Shown: positions 54,300 through 63,079 of the stretch, in pieces | Layout: every line of letters begins with the position of its first letter | Position numbering within the stretch: position 1 is the stretch's first letter | Source of the DNA: Bathymodiolus brooksi | Taxonomy: Eukaryota > Mollusca > Bivalvia > Mytilida > Modiolidae | Direction: 5' to 3' | Assembly (NCBI GenBank): GCA_963680875.1 | Contig: OY804588.1 | Coordinates: 60,958,369-61,022,368, forward strand | DNA: 64,000 bases | The notes under the pieces: generated by a model | Databases searched by the model: none | Seen by the model: only the letters and a program-made list of their open reading frames with translations | Told to the model about the DNA's origin: nothing | Program-made: the position numbers and the translations under genes

Positions 54300-54400
54300 G
54301 TACATATACATGACCGTTCACTCTTCTGGCTTGGTACAGGCACTTCGATAACAAGTGGCAGGGCTAAATAGTTTTATGGGCCCGAATATCTCCTGTTAAA
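54300..54400 (+). repeat. G-type repeat fragment
   Basis: GACCGTTCACTCTTCTGGCTTGGTACAGGCACTTCG..GTGGCAGGGCTAAATAGTTTTATGGGCCCGAATATCTCC; compare 24722, 26645 and 27242. Confidence 0.65.
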
Positions 54401-54603
54401 GAAATCGTGCGGTCATTCACGCGTTATCAGAATAAAATGGACACTTATGTTGAAATCATTAAACGATGAATACCACTTCTGAAAAAAGTGTTCTTACATA
54501 TAAAATATGTTGCATGATGTTTTGAATCTTAAGCTCTTGTTAATGATAATTTTTAAAACGTCGTGGTCCTCTTTGTTATTTACCACTAAAAATTGAATCT
54601 ATA

Positions 54604-54857
54604 GGATGTTTAACGGCACTTTCAACAATATTTCAGTTATATCGTGGCGGTCAGTTTTATTGATGGAGGAAACCGGAGAACCCGGAGAAAACCACCACCC
54701 TGTCACAAGTCACTGACAAACTTTATCACATAATGTTGTATCGAGTACACCTCGTCATGAGCGGGATTCGATCTCACAACTTTAGTGGTGATAGGCACTG
54801 ATTGCACAGGCGGTTGTAAATCCAACTATCATACGATCATGGCCACGACGGCCCCTT
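54604..54857 (-). mobile_element. SINE family A, full length, 8-bp target duplication
   Basis: Best minus-strand family A copy: 3' end GTTTAACGGCACTTTCAACAATATTTCAG, GTGGCGGTCAGTTTTATTGATGGAGGAAACCGGAG, inverted B box GGGATTCGATCTCACAAC, head ACGATCATGGCCACGACGGCCC. The direct repeat AATCTATA lies at 54596-54603 and 54858-54865. Confidence 0.93.
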
Positions 54858-54865
54858 AATCTATA

Positions 54866-55269
54866 ACAGCTTTCCTATGTTAAATGATTTAATGTATAAT
54901 ATTGGTTCTCGTCCATTCAATTTAGTGGGATGTTCTTGTCATTTTTCCTCATTGATTGTTATTTTTTTTTTATTTAGTAGAAAGATATAACAATAAATAA
55001 ATTTATCATTGTAACAGTCAATAACAATCTGTGATATTTTTGTAATTTAAATGGAAATTTAAAAAGAAATTTGACGGGCTTTTTATTTATGTTTCCATAT
55101 TTCACTGGAAAGTTCACACCAAAACGATGTTTTATCACCCTTTTATGCTAAACATCGCACAACAGTTGGTAATATCTTACCTTTTCAATATTTTGGCACC
55201 GCTTAAGCGCAACCCACGAATGAGAGGAACATTACAGCTATTCGAAATATTAAAATTAAGGTTTAATTA
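54866..55269. other. No recognisable feature
   Basis: AT-rich spacer. Confidence 0.45.
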
Positions 55270-55436
55270 AGAAATAAATTATGGAAGCCAGAATGTGTTT
55301 TGAGTTTTAACATGGGTTGGCGGATATTAGTATTTTATCCCGAGCCAGAGGCGAGTGGCGAGTGATAAAATTTACTAATATCCGCCAACCCATGTTAAAA
55401 CTCAAAACACATTCTGGCTTTCATAAATTATTTCGA
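55270..55436. repeat. Hairpin H7, about 70-bp arms
   Basis: GCCAGAATGTGTTTTGAGTT.. pairs with ..AACTCAAAACACATTCTGGC, continuing through TTAACATGGGTTGGCGGATATTAGTA with a perfect complement, then ATTTTATC / GATAAAAT. The apex is CCGAGCCAGAGGCGAGTGGCGAG with GCC-AGA-GGC at 55344-55352. Outer ends AAATAAATTATG / CATAAATTATTT extend the stem. Confidence 0.95.
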
Positions 55437-55443
55437 TTCTGAT

Positions 55444-55629
55444 ATGTCTAAGAGTACAAATACTTTGATTGGAAGATGGTTATTTATATTTACGTTTGCG
55501 GAATATGTCGCACACAATTTATGCTGCCAAATTCGAGCAGACGATAATTCATCAACATGTACATTTACGACGGAAAAGTCAGTCACATGCACCGGCGCAT
55601 GTGCTAATGAGATTATACCCAATCGATAA
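55444..55629 (+). CDS. Hypothetical 61-aa Cys-containing ORF, weak
   Basis: ATG-started frame with a moderately hydrophobic N-terminal stretch (residues 9-24, ..IGRWLFIFTFAEYVAH..) and five cysteines after or at its end (CC, then three). This could suggest a small secreted peptide. An overlapping frame and a reverse frame are also open, and it abuts hairpin H7, so chance or repeat origin is at least as likely. Confidence 0.15.
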   Translation: MSKSTNTLIGRWLFIFTFAEYVAHNLCCQIRADDNSSTCTFTTEKSVTCTGACANEIIPNR

Positions 55630-55705
55630 ATCACTCGTTTGTTTACAAAGAGAAAGAAGGACGTTATGTTATAATTTATATTTTATCAACGGTAAGCTTA
55701 TATAA

Positions 55706-56543
55706 CATTTACTGGTTTAAAATATGTCAAGTTTTGAAATTTTGCTTTGCTTTGTTGTGCTTAGTTATGTTTTATTATTGTTTTGCTGTTATTTTTATTT
55801 TTTGTGTTTTTTTTGCTCTTCAAGGATTTGTAATCAATTTTAATTTTCAAAACAATGGGATCGGGCACCAATGAAGAAGCTAAATGCAAATATGCACACG
55901 CATTACGTGCACTCTAGATCTATTAGTATTGATATCATAATGTTTATTACTATACCTGTCCCGATATCATTGTTGTATGAATGTTCATCCCCGAATATAT
56001 CACCAATCAGGGCTTATGGTCATAAAACTGTCGAACATGAGTTTGTACTCGTGTTCGAAAAAGCAGCCAATCAGAATAGTTCATTAAATGAATACTATAT
56101 TTTCATTGGGCAATTTTTTAGTACGAATTCGAAAGGCGTACTCAAAAGCTTTAAACCTAGAACCTAAAATCTGACATAGAATCAATATATATATTTACAT
56201 ATTGAATTTGAGAATGTATAGTTATTTTTTTTTATACCTATCCTTCTGGCAAAATATGTCATACATGTATCGTTTTTATGGTTTGCCTACATATTTCGAT
56301 ATTTTCGTATTTTCGTCTTCTCTTTAATGATTCAATACAGAAATGTGCATCTTTGGAACTAAATTAAGATGAATTTATATAATATTCATACTTCCTTGGA
56401 TAAGATGCAAATCTATACTTGTCCTTTTCCGGAAAATATTCTTTTATTATGTGCATACTCATGGGAACAAAAATGAATACCTACCGATACAGAAGCTGAA
56501 GCACGGCTATTTATTTTTCAATTACGGTTTCTCCTTGTTCCAG
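55706..56543. other. No recognised gene; small hairpin near 56032
   Basis: GAACATGAGTTTGTACTCGTGTTC (about 56034-56057) is a small imperfect hairpin. A splice-donor-like CAACG|GTAAGC lies near 55690, but no convincing coding exon ends at it. Introns of the gene ending at 56843 may lie here. Confidence 0.45.
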
Positions 56544-56843
56544 GCTCATCATTATATTCATATTCACGAAACGTTTAAAATCTACTTGGATTACGACTCA
56601 TTTACGTTTAAGAGAAATTACATGAAGCCAATCCATTTTCTAGGTGCTGGTAACGGTTCTTACAGATCAGCAAACGGACCTGCCCACCAGCACGTCTTAA
56701 TTTGGCGGATTAGGGATGCCATCTTGGTTTGGGCAATGTCAGATTATAATAACAAAACCCTGAGAGTGAACCATAGTTGGTACAGTGGGCGGAGAGTACA
56801 TCGTTCCATGCACGTTAAGGACCTCCTTTTTAGATTTGAATGA
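56544..56843 (+). CDS. Probable terminal coding exon of an unidentified gene (99 codons plus stop)
   Basis: Preceded by a good acceptor (GGTTTCTCCTTGTTCCAG, ending 56543). The frame reads AHHYIHIHETFKIYLDYDSF.., ..MKPIHFLGAGNGSYRSANGP.., ..HQHVLIWRIRDAILVWAM.. and ends ..HVKDLLFRFE at 56843. Composition is balanced, with Trp, Gly, His and mixed third positions, and clearly less AT-rich than the flanks. An AATAAA follows 40 nt after the stop. The long open frame extends upstream only from a GTG, with no ATG, which supports an exon over a complete gene. I do not recognise the family, and earlier exons were not identified. It could also be a decayed gene fragment. Confidence 0.6.
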   Translation, partial: AHHYIHIHETFKIYLDYDSFTFKRNYMKPIHFLGAGNGSYRSANGPAHQHVLIWRIRDAILVWAMSDYNNKTLRVNHSWYSGRRVHRSMHVKDLLFRFE

Positions 56844-56882
56844 ATTATTTGTTGTAAAAATGTATTACTGATGGGACGTACA

Positions 56883-56888
56883 AATAAA
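56883..56888 (+). terminator. Poly(A) signal AATAAA
   Basis: Canonical hexamer 40 nt after the stop codon of the 56544-56843 exon. Confidence 0.5.
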
Positions 56889-56989
56889 TGACCGAGGACC
56901 TCACACACAATAAAATCAGTTTCCCTCTGCTATATTTAACCTTTAAAGACGATTTTAGTTATTCTGTTTAAGTCCTTTGGTATCTTGCT

Positions 56990-57085
56990 CACAAAGACTT
57001 TTAAATTATTTTGCTTTTCAATCTTCCATCCTTGACAAGAAACAAATCGTGTACACTAAATAAATTATCTACGTTTAATTATTAC
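56990..57085 (+). repeat. Repeat F copy, diverged
   Basis: AAAGACTTTTAAATTATTTTGCTTTTCAATCTTCCATCCTTGAC..AACAAATCGTGTACACTAAATAAATTATCTACGTTT. Confidence 0.6.
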
Positions 57086-57204
57086 ATACTTAGTTCAAAT
57101 AAAGGCATTTTTGCATGACCAATATGACCGGAAGTAAACTGTCCATATTTTCACACCCCGGGAAAATAACCGATTATTGGATTACTACAAGATCATTTCC
57201 ATAT

Positions 57205-57252
57205 CGAGGCCCATATTGGCCCGGGCCAATATGGGCCTCGACTTCGTCTCAG
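57205..57252. repeat. Hairpin H8a: 36-bp spacerless perfect palindrome plus core
   Basis: 57205-57240 is perfectly self-complementary about CGAGGCCCATATTGGCCC| with no loop. It runs into CCTCGACTTCGTCTC (57236-57250), the exact reverse complement of the H5 apex. Confidence 0.95.
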
Positions 57253-57302
57253 GCCAATATGAGTGTCTCTTTTCTAGATATCGGAAGTATGTAATAAATA
57301 GT

Positions 57303-57433
57303 TTAATACATGGGCATTTCCATATTGGCCTGGTTATCATCCCTCGACCCATATTGGCCCGAGACTGCGTCTCGGCCCAATATGGGGGTCTCGGAATCAT
57401 AACCAGGCCAATATGGAAATGCCCATGTATTAA
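57303..57433. repeat. Hairpin H8b, about 58-bp arms
   Basis: TTAATACATGGGCATTTCCATATTGGCC.. pairs with ..GGCCAATATGGAAATGCCCATGTATTAA. TGGTTATCATCCC faces TCGGAATCATAACCA. CCCATATTGGGCC-type inner arms close on GAGAC-TGC-GTCTC (57361-57373). GGCCAATATGG words are shared with H8a and recur about ten times in 57200-57420. Confidence 0.95.
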
Positions 57434-57439
57434 TCTGTA

Positions 57440-57440
<1 letters not shown>

Positions 57441-57472
<32 letters not shown>

Positions 57473-57473
57473 T
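57441..57473 (+). repeat. (ATT)n microsatellite
   Basis: About eleven TTA units directly after hairpin H8b. Confidence 0.95.
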
Positions 57474-57829
57474 TGTTTTTGTTACAACTTCTATTTAAAT
57501 TAATGGAGAGTTAATATATCCCTGACAGTTTACATTGACGAATTTTACGCTATTGTTGTCTGTAAGTTTGTCGACCAAGTTTACCAATCGTGACACACAA
57601 CAGATTTAAAATGTCGGAATTTGGTGTTCCTGATATCCAGCGTTAATATTACCTATTGCTCTCTTTGGAATTTGTTATTTATATTTATTGAATTTCTGCT
57701 TTCATTATCTATAACTTATATTGACGTATATCAAATTAATAACAAAGCAATTTCCTAATACACTGTTTATATACCAAAACTGATTTAAAGAATGCCACGA
57801 CACCCTCTACAAAAATATGAATTAGATTT
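57474..57829. other. No recognisable feature
   Basis: AT-rich spacer. Confidence 0.45.
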
Positions 57830-58085
57830 GATTTGATTTATTGTGTTTAACGCCACTTTCAGCAATATTTCAGCTATATCATGGCGGTCAATTTTAGTGG
57901 TGGATGAAGCCGGAGTACCCGGAGAGAACCACCAACCAACTGGTAAACTTTATCACTTGCGGCTGCGAGTCGAGTGCACCCTTTTTGTAATTTACAAAAC
58001 CGGGCGCGAACCTACACCGTATTGGTGATAGGCTTGTATGATTTGTTAGGTAATCAAACTACCCAACTCATTGAGCTACCCGGGC
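57830..58085 (-). mobile_element. SINE family B
   Basis: GATTTGATTTATTGTGTTTAACGCCACTTTCAGCAATATTTCAGCTATATCATGGCGG.., GGAGTACCCGGAGAGAACCACC.., GCCGGGCGCGAACC-like inverted B box, GTTAGGTAATCAAACTACCCAACTCATTGAGCTACCCGGGCCC. Short flanking repeat CAAAAATA (about 57810 and 58090). Confidence 0.93.
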
Positions 58086-58289
58086 CCTTCAAAAATACGG
58101 TGAAAGCAAAATGTTATATAGAATAGATATGGCAAAGATTGCTCATAACATATCATATGGATCTGTTACTTTCTGTAGAAATATTGACAAAGTTTAAAAT
58201 GATGTTCCATTGAGATATTGTTATTGTATTGAGAGACATGAGAGGATTGAGTTCTCAGAAACCTTCTTTGCATTTTGGTCCCGTGCCTT
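58086..58289. other. No recognisable feature
   Basis: AT-rich spacer. Confidence 0.4.
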
Positions 58290-58670
58290 CAGACATATTG
58301 GTAGTGTAAAAGTTAGCAAGTTCGCCTCGAGTGCGGCAGATCGTGGGTTCGAGCCAAACCAAAGATTATAAAATTGGTATTTGCTCGGTTTCTCTGCTAT
58401 GAACACAGCATAATAGATGTAAGAATAAAGACTAGTTGGCTCGGAAAAAGAATAATGTGTCCGATTGGAGCGACATGTCTACTCGCGGTCTGTTGTTTCA
58501 GTCAGCTAGTACTATTAAAAAAAATACAAATATGCGTGGCTGCCTAGTGCAAAGCAGACGTGGTTTTCTCAGGGTACTCCGGTTTCCTCCACTAATAAAA
58601 ATGACCGCCACGATACAACTGAAATATTGTTGAAAGTGGCGTTAAACACCATAAACCAAAACAAACCAAA
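58290..58670 (+). mobile_element. Chimeric SINE: family C head and body with family A 3' part
   Basis: 58290-58535 is family C (ATTGGTAGTGTAAAAGTTAGC, GAGTGCGGCAGATCGTGGGTTCGAGCC with a perfect B box, GACATGTCTACTCGCGGTCTGTTGTTTCAGTCAGCTAG). From 58560 it continues as family A (GGTTTTCTCAGGGTACTCCGGTTTCCTCCACTAATAAAAATGACCGCCACGATACAACTGAAATATTGTTGAAAGTGGCGTTAAACACCATAAACC), ending in a (CAAAC)n tail. Confidence 0.88.
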
Positions 58671-59407
58671 GCAGACATTATAATCGTCTTATCGATATCG
58701 CAATGATATATGTGAAAAATGCTCACTTAGTGTTAAAGAACAATCACTCGATCAATTACACAATTATACGTTACGCCATCCCTTTTCTGTCATTGTCCTC
58801 CAGGCGGAATGCTTTTAATGAGACGCAAATTTAATGACTCACAATGACAAACCACATCTTTCACATGACAGCAGAGTTTAATTTACCAATAGAATAAAAT
58901 AAAATGTGTTTTGCATTTTTATTAATAGTCTGACCTATATTTACTTTCACGGAAAATAACTCTTAATTGTATAAAACTTCTTTTTTCGATTATTTCTACT
59001 TCTTTTTATCGTGACTTTAAGACATTTGTTTGTTTTTTCCTTACGCTGACTAATCTCATTTCTGTTCGGTCGTTTGACCTATAAAGTTAAAATGTCACGC
59101 AAACAAATATAGTGCATCCATTTACTAACGACTGCTGTTTATAGCAACATTATAACTTTATTTGCTGTATTTTTAGTTTAATAGAATACACATCGTTTGA
59201 TCTTTATCAACTTTAATACATTAGGGAGGGGTTTGTATTAGTTTTGTATCAAAAACAATCATTCTTTATTCTTTATTGACCTAGTTAAAGGACAACGTTG
59301 TTCATTTTGGTGTAAATTGTGATAAGAAATAAAATTTAAAGAAAAAATTACTGAAATAATGCTAGACAAAAACGTCATTATTTACAATTTAATATTTTTT
59401 TTAACCA
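58671..59407. other. No recognisable feature
   Basis: AT-rich spacer. Confidence 0.45.
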
Positions 59408-59640
59408 TATCGGTGGTGCTCGGTTCATGTGTGGTAGGTAGATCGTGGGTTCGAGTCATGGTCTAGTCAAACTAAAGGCTATAAAATGGTATTTGCTGCT
59501 TCTCATGTAAGCAGGCTGCATTAAGGAGTAAGAGCAAATATTAATTGGTTCAGGATAACGTGTCCGTATCAAAATCCAATTCAGCGTGTCAAGTCTAGTA
59601 CAAAGAGGACATCATCATCTCATCAAAACGTATTTTCGAT
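59408..59640 (+). mobile_element. SINE family C
   Basis: TCGGTGGTGCTCGG..GTAGGTAGATCGTGGGTTCGAGTCATGG (B box), GGCTATAAAATGGTATTTGCTGCTTCTCATGTAAGCAGGCTGCATTAAGGAGTAAGAGC, then a diverged 3' half. Confidence 0.85.
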
Positions 59641-59679
59641 GTTGACTACCCTGTTTAGGCTCTTGGTGGGTTTTTTTTA

Positions 59680-59785
59680 TCCCAAAGACTTTAAAAGTAT
59701 TTGGTTTCAGTCTATCATTGAGAGGTGAAGGTTATTTCTTAAACGCACGAGGCGCGCTTGATTAGAAATCTAGGTTTTAATTTAT
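59680..59785 (+). repeat. Repeat F copy, diverged
   Basis: CAAAGACTTTAAAAGTATTTGGTTTCAGTC..GAAGGTTATTTCTTAAACGCACGAGGCGCGCTTGATTAGAAATCTAGG. Confidence 0.65.
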
Positions 59786-60074
59786 TGCTGCATCCGGAAT
59801 TTTACGCTACTAATAATCTCCAGTTGCTAGCTATAAGCAATTTCCAATTTTATACTACGGATAATGGTCAGTTTCATAGATAGTACAACTGGGAATAATC
59901 TGACGTCCACGATATTTCAAGCACTCGGTATGCTACTGGGATCAGAAAATACACATATTATATAACGCCTAACAAACCCGTGGTTTTGTTACTTGCATGC
60001 TAATTGAAAACATGAGGAAAGAGGGAGGACAAATATAAAACAATTGCAAGCTACGAAAATCAATACTATTTGCA

Positions 60075-60096
60075 CCCCCCCCCCCCCCCCCCCCCC
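60075..60096 (+). repeat. Poly(C) tract, 22 nt
   Basis: Uninterrupted C22 (G22 on the minus strand), followed by an A/C-rich low-complexity tract to 60300. Confidence 0.97.
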
Positions 60097-60300
60097 AATA
60101 ATAACAACACCGCCGAAAAAAACCACAAAAACAAACACAAAAATCAAACAAATAAAGTAAACGAAAAAACAAAAAGCAAAACAATAAAAACAACAACAAC
60201 AAAAGTAAAAACTCCCACCCCCATCCCCCCAAAAAAAATAATAGAAACAAAAGAAAATAAAAAGCACCAAATTAACCTCCCACCCCCAACACACTGTTAA
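60097..60300 (+). repeat. A/C-rich low-complexity tract
   Basis: AACAAAA/AACCACC runs. The open frames on both strands over 59969-60300 are artefacts of this composition. Confidence 0.85.
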
Positions 60301-61335
60301 AAAACCACACTAGATGTAACCAAGACTATTTTCTTTCCGTAAAACGTCCTCAATTTTTTTGGGAAAATCGCGAATAAATTGCAAAAAATATTTTTTCATC
60401 ACATTCATGGTAATCAATGGGACACATTTTTATTAAGGGACAAGGGGGCTTGAAGTATCATACTTGCCCTCATCCAAGAATATATATAGACATAAGGTAT
60501 TTATAGATTTGCCCATCTCTACGGGTATACTATGCTATATATATGACTTAATAATAGTAACGATAACATTTACAATAAATATATATAGTTACTTACCGGT
60601 ATCGTCCATCAATTAACGTAATAGTGTTCGTATTCCAGAGAAATCCAACATCACTCCATTCATTACTCCAGACTAATATATCAATTACCTGGGCGTTCGA
60701 TTTTTATAAGCACTACTTTGTTCATTCATTAATCACAAATAAGCGCAATCAGATTTTCAACACTTTACACCAAAAAAAATCTTACACAAGAACATATTTG
60801 TATGGTTTTTTTTTGTTTTAAACAAAACAAGTGCCAAGTGTGTGTATTCCAATAAGAGAAATGAATGATGATTGACAAAAAAGAAATTGATCGATTGTTC
60901 TGTGTAAAACTAACATGTGCAGAAAACGACATGGAATGAAAATGATATCATCAAGAAATACGGGATGATTCTCAGGTTTTTATTCACCTTTTTTTTTGAA
61001 GGGGAGGGGGGTCTGTCTGAAAAATTTAATTGAGAAAAAGTTTATATCGGAATTGGATTATATTTGGTCTACTGTAAAGAGCATGAATTCCATATTTAAG
61101 TAGATATATCGTTTTATTTTATTGTTTTACGTGATCTAATAAAAAAATCACATTTAATTACATTCCAAAAGAAATAACGTTACACATAATTTTATCGAAA
61201 ATAAATAGATGATTATGTCGTAAATTTTCCACTGAAACATATCCCCATGGTTGGGATTTTAAGCTTTGATATACCAGTAGGTCACATTTCCATAAGCATG
61301 TGCACTTCTTTATTGATTGCAATCAGTGCCGGTGT
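60301..61335. other. No recognisable feature
   Basis: AT-rich; a short (TATATA) run near 60480 and 60540. Confidence 0.45.
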
Positions 61336-61530
61336 TACATACTCATTTTTCCCCCATACTCATTTTTCTCCCCGGAAAAATGAGTATATACTCAGTTTTC
61401 CCCCCGGAAAAATGAGTATATACTGAGATTTCCCCCACGGAAAAATGAGTATATATTGCATTTTCCCCCCGGAAATCCAAGTATGTGTTAACACATACTC
61501 ATTTTTCCCCTCATACTAGTTTTTCCCCTC
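61336..61530. repeat. Cluster of interleaved palindromes, 'ATACTCATTTTTCCCC..GGAAAAATGAGTAT'
   Basis: The word CATACTCATTTTTCC (or its complement GGAAAAATGAGTATA) occurs about seven times in alternating orientation over 195 bp, with TATA and TTAACACATAC joints. GTATGTGTTAACACATAC at 61481-61498 is a perfect 18-bp palindrome. Spacing of the GGAAAAATGAGTATA words is about 32 bp. Confidence 0.93.
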
Positions 61531-61599
61531 TCCTATTTTAATAGGGTTTTTCTTGTGTACACTTCTATACATGTATATGGTGGAAGACATAATAGTTAA

Positions 61600-63055
61600 A
61601 TGTGGACGAAAGAGGGTATCAACAATGATAATAGTAATAACTAAGGCAAGCATGAATATGGAGTGAGAACGGATAAGGAGGTAGGAGGAAAGGATGGGAA
61701 AAACACTTGAGTGATAAAGCAATCTTCCTTAGTGCAAGTGAGAAAAACTCAAGTTTGCTAAGTGCTGGAAGGCACAGCTGACAGGTATGAGGAAGAGGGC
61801 AGGAAGGAAGGAATATAAAGAGAAGGATAGAGAGGACGGAGGGAGAATGGTAAAAAGATGATGGGGAGGAAGGAGAGATACTAGAGGTATAAAATAAGGA
61901 GGATGACGGGGAGGAATTAGGGAGGGAGTCAATATGGAAAAGGATGGAGATAGTGAGGAGGATAATGATGAGGAAGTAGTGAAACAGGTATTGAAGAGGA
62001 GATTTGAAGGAAGAGGATAGAAAAGACGAAGTAACAAAGGTAAACGAGGAGGAGAGAAGTAGTGAGGAGGAGGTAATAAGGAGGATGATGATGACGACGG
62101 AGGAGAAAAGTATACGGAGAAGGTAATTAGGAAGAGTTAGTAAGGAGGATGGAGACGGAAGAAAGACAGAGGTAATGAGGTGGATGATAATATTACAGGA
62201 AAGAGAAGAGAGGTAATGGGGTGGCGGATTGAAAGGAATGAAGGATGGAGAGGTGGTGAGGATGACTGAGAAGAAGGAGGGAGAGAGGTAGTGAGGATGA
62301 CTGAGAGGAAGGAGGGAGAGAGGTAGTGAGGATGACTGAGAGGAAGGAAGGAGAGAGGTAGTGAGGAGGATGGATAGGAATGAGGGAGAGAAGTAGTGAG
62401 GAGGATTGAGAGGAAGGAAGGAGAGCGGTAGTGAGGAGGATGCCAGAGGAAGGAGGGAGAGAGCTAGTGAGAAGGATGGAGAAGGAGAGAGAGGTAGTGA
62501 GGAGGAGGATGGAGAGGAGGGAGGGGAGAGGATGACTGAGAGGAAGGAGGGAGAGAGGTAGTGAGGAAGTGGATGGAGAGGAATGAGGGAGGAGAAGTAT
62601 TGAGGAGAGGATTGAGAGAAAGGAGGGAGAGAGGCAGTGAGTAGGAAGGAGAGGAAGAAGGGAGAGAGGTAGTAAGAAGAGGAGAGAAAGGAGGGAGATA
62701 AGTAGAGAAGAGGAAGGAGGGAGAGAGGTAGTGAGGATGACTGAGAGGAAGGAGTGAGATAGGTAGTGAGGAAGTGGATGGAGAGGAATGAGGGAGGAGA
62801 AGTAGTGAGGAGGAGGATTGAGAGGAAGGAGGGAGAGAGGTAGTAAGAAGAGGAGAGCAAGGAGGGAGAGAGGTAGTAAGAAGAGGAGAGCAAGGAGGGA
62901 GAGAAGTAGAGAAGATGAAGGAGGGAGAGAGGTAGTGAGGAGGAGGATGGGAAGGAAGGGGGGAGAGAGGTAGTGAGGAGGAGGATGGAGAAGAAGGAGA
63001 GAGAGAGGCAGTGATGGAGAGGAAGGGTGAGAAAGGTAGTGAGGAGGACGACTAC
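61600..63055 (+). repeat. Long imperfect polypurine (GGA/GAGA) repeat, about 1.4 kb
   Basis: The plus strand is almost pure A+G with recurring GAGAGAGGTAGTGAGGA..GGATGGAGAGGAA..GGAGG units. The 424-codon minus-strand Ser/Leu/Pro frame over it starts with TTG at 62893 and is a composition artefact. Confidence 0.95.
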
Positions 63056-63079
63056 TTTAATAAATTTCCCCCGACAATG

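Noticed and set aside
59969..60300. Gly- or Phe-rich frames on the minus strand and Pro/Lys/Thr-rich frame on the plus strand
   Set aside because: Composition artefacts of the C22 run and A/C-rich tract.
61619..62893. 424-codon Ser/Leu/Pro-rich minus-strand frame
   Set aside because: It starts with TTG, not ATG, lies wholly in a polypurine repeat, and its peptide simply mirrors the DNA repeat.
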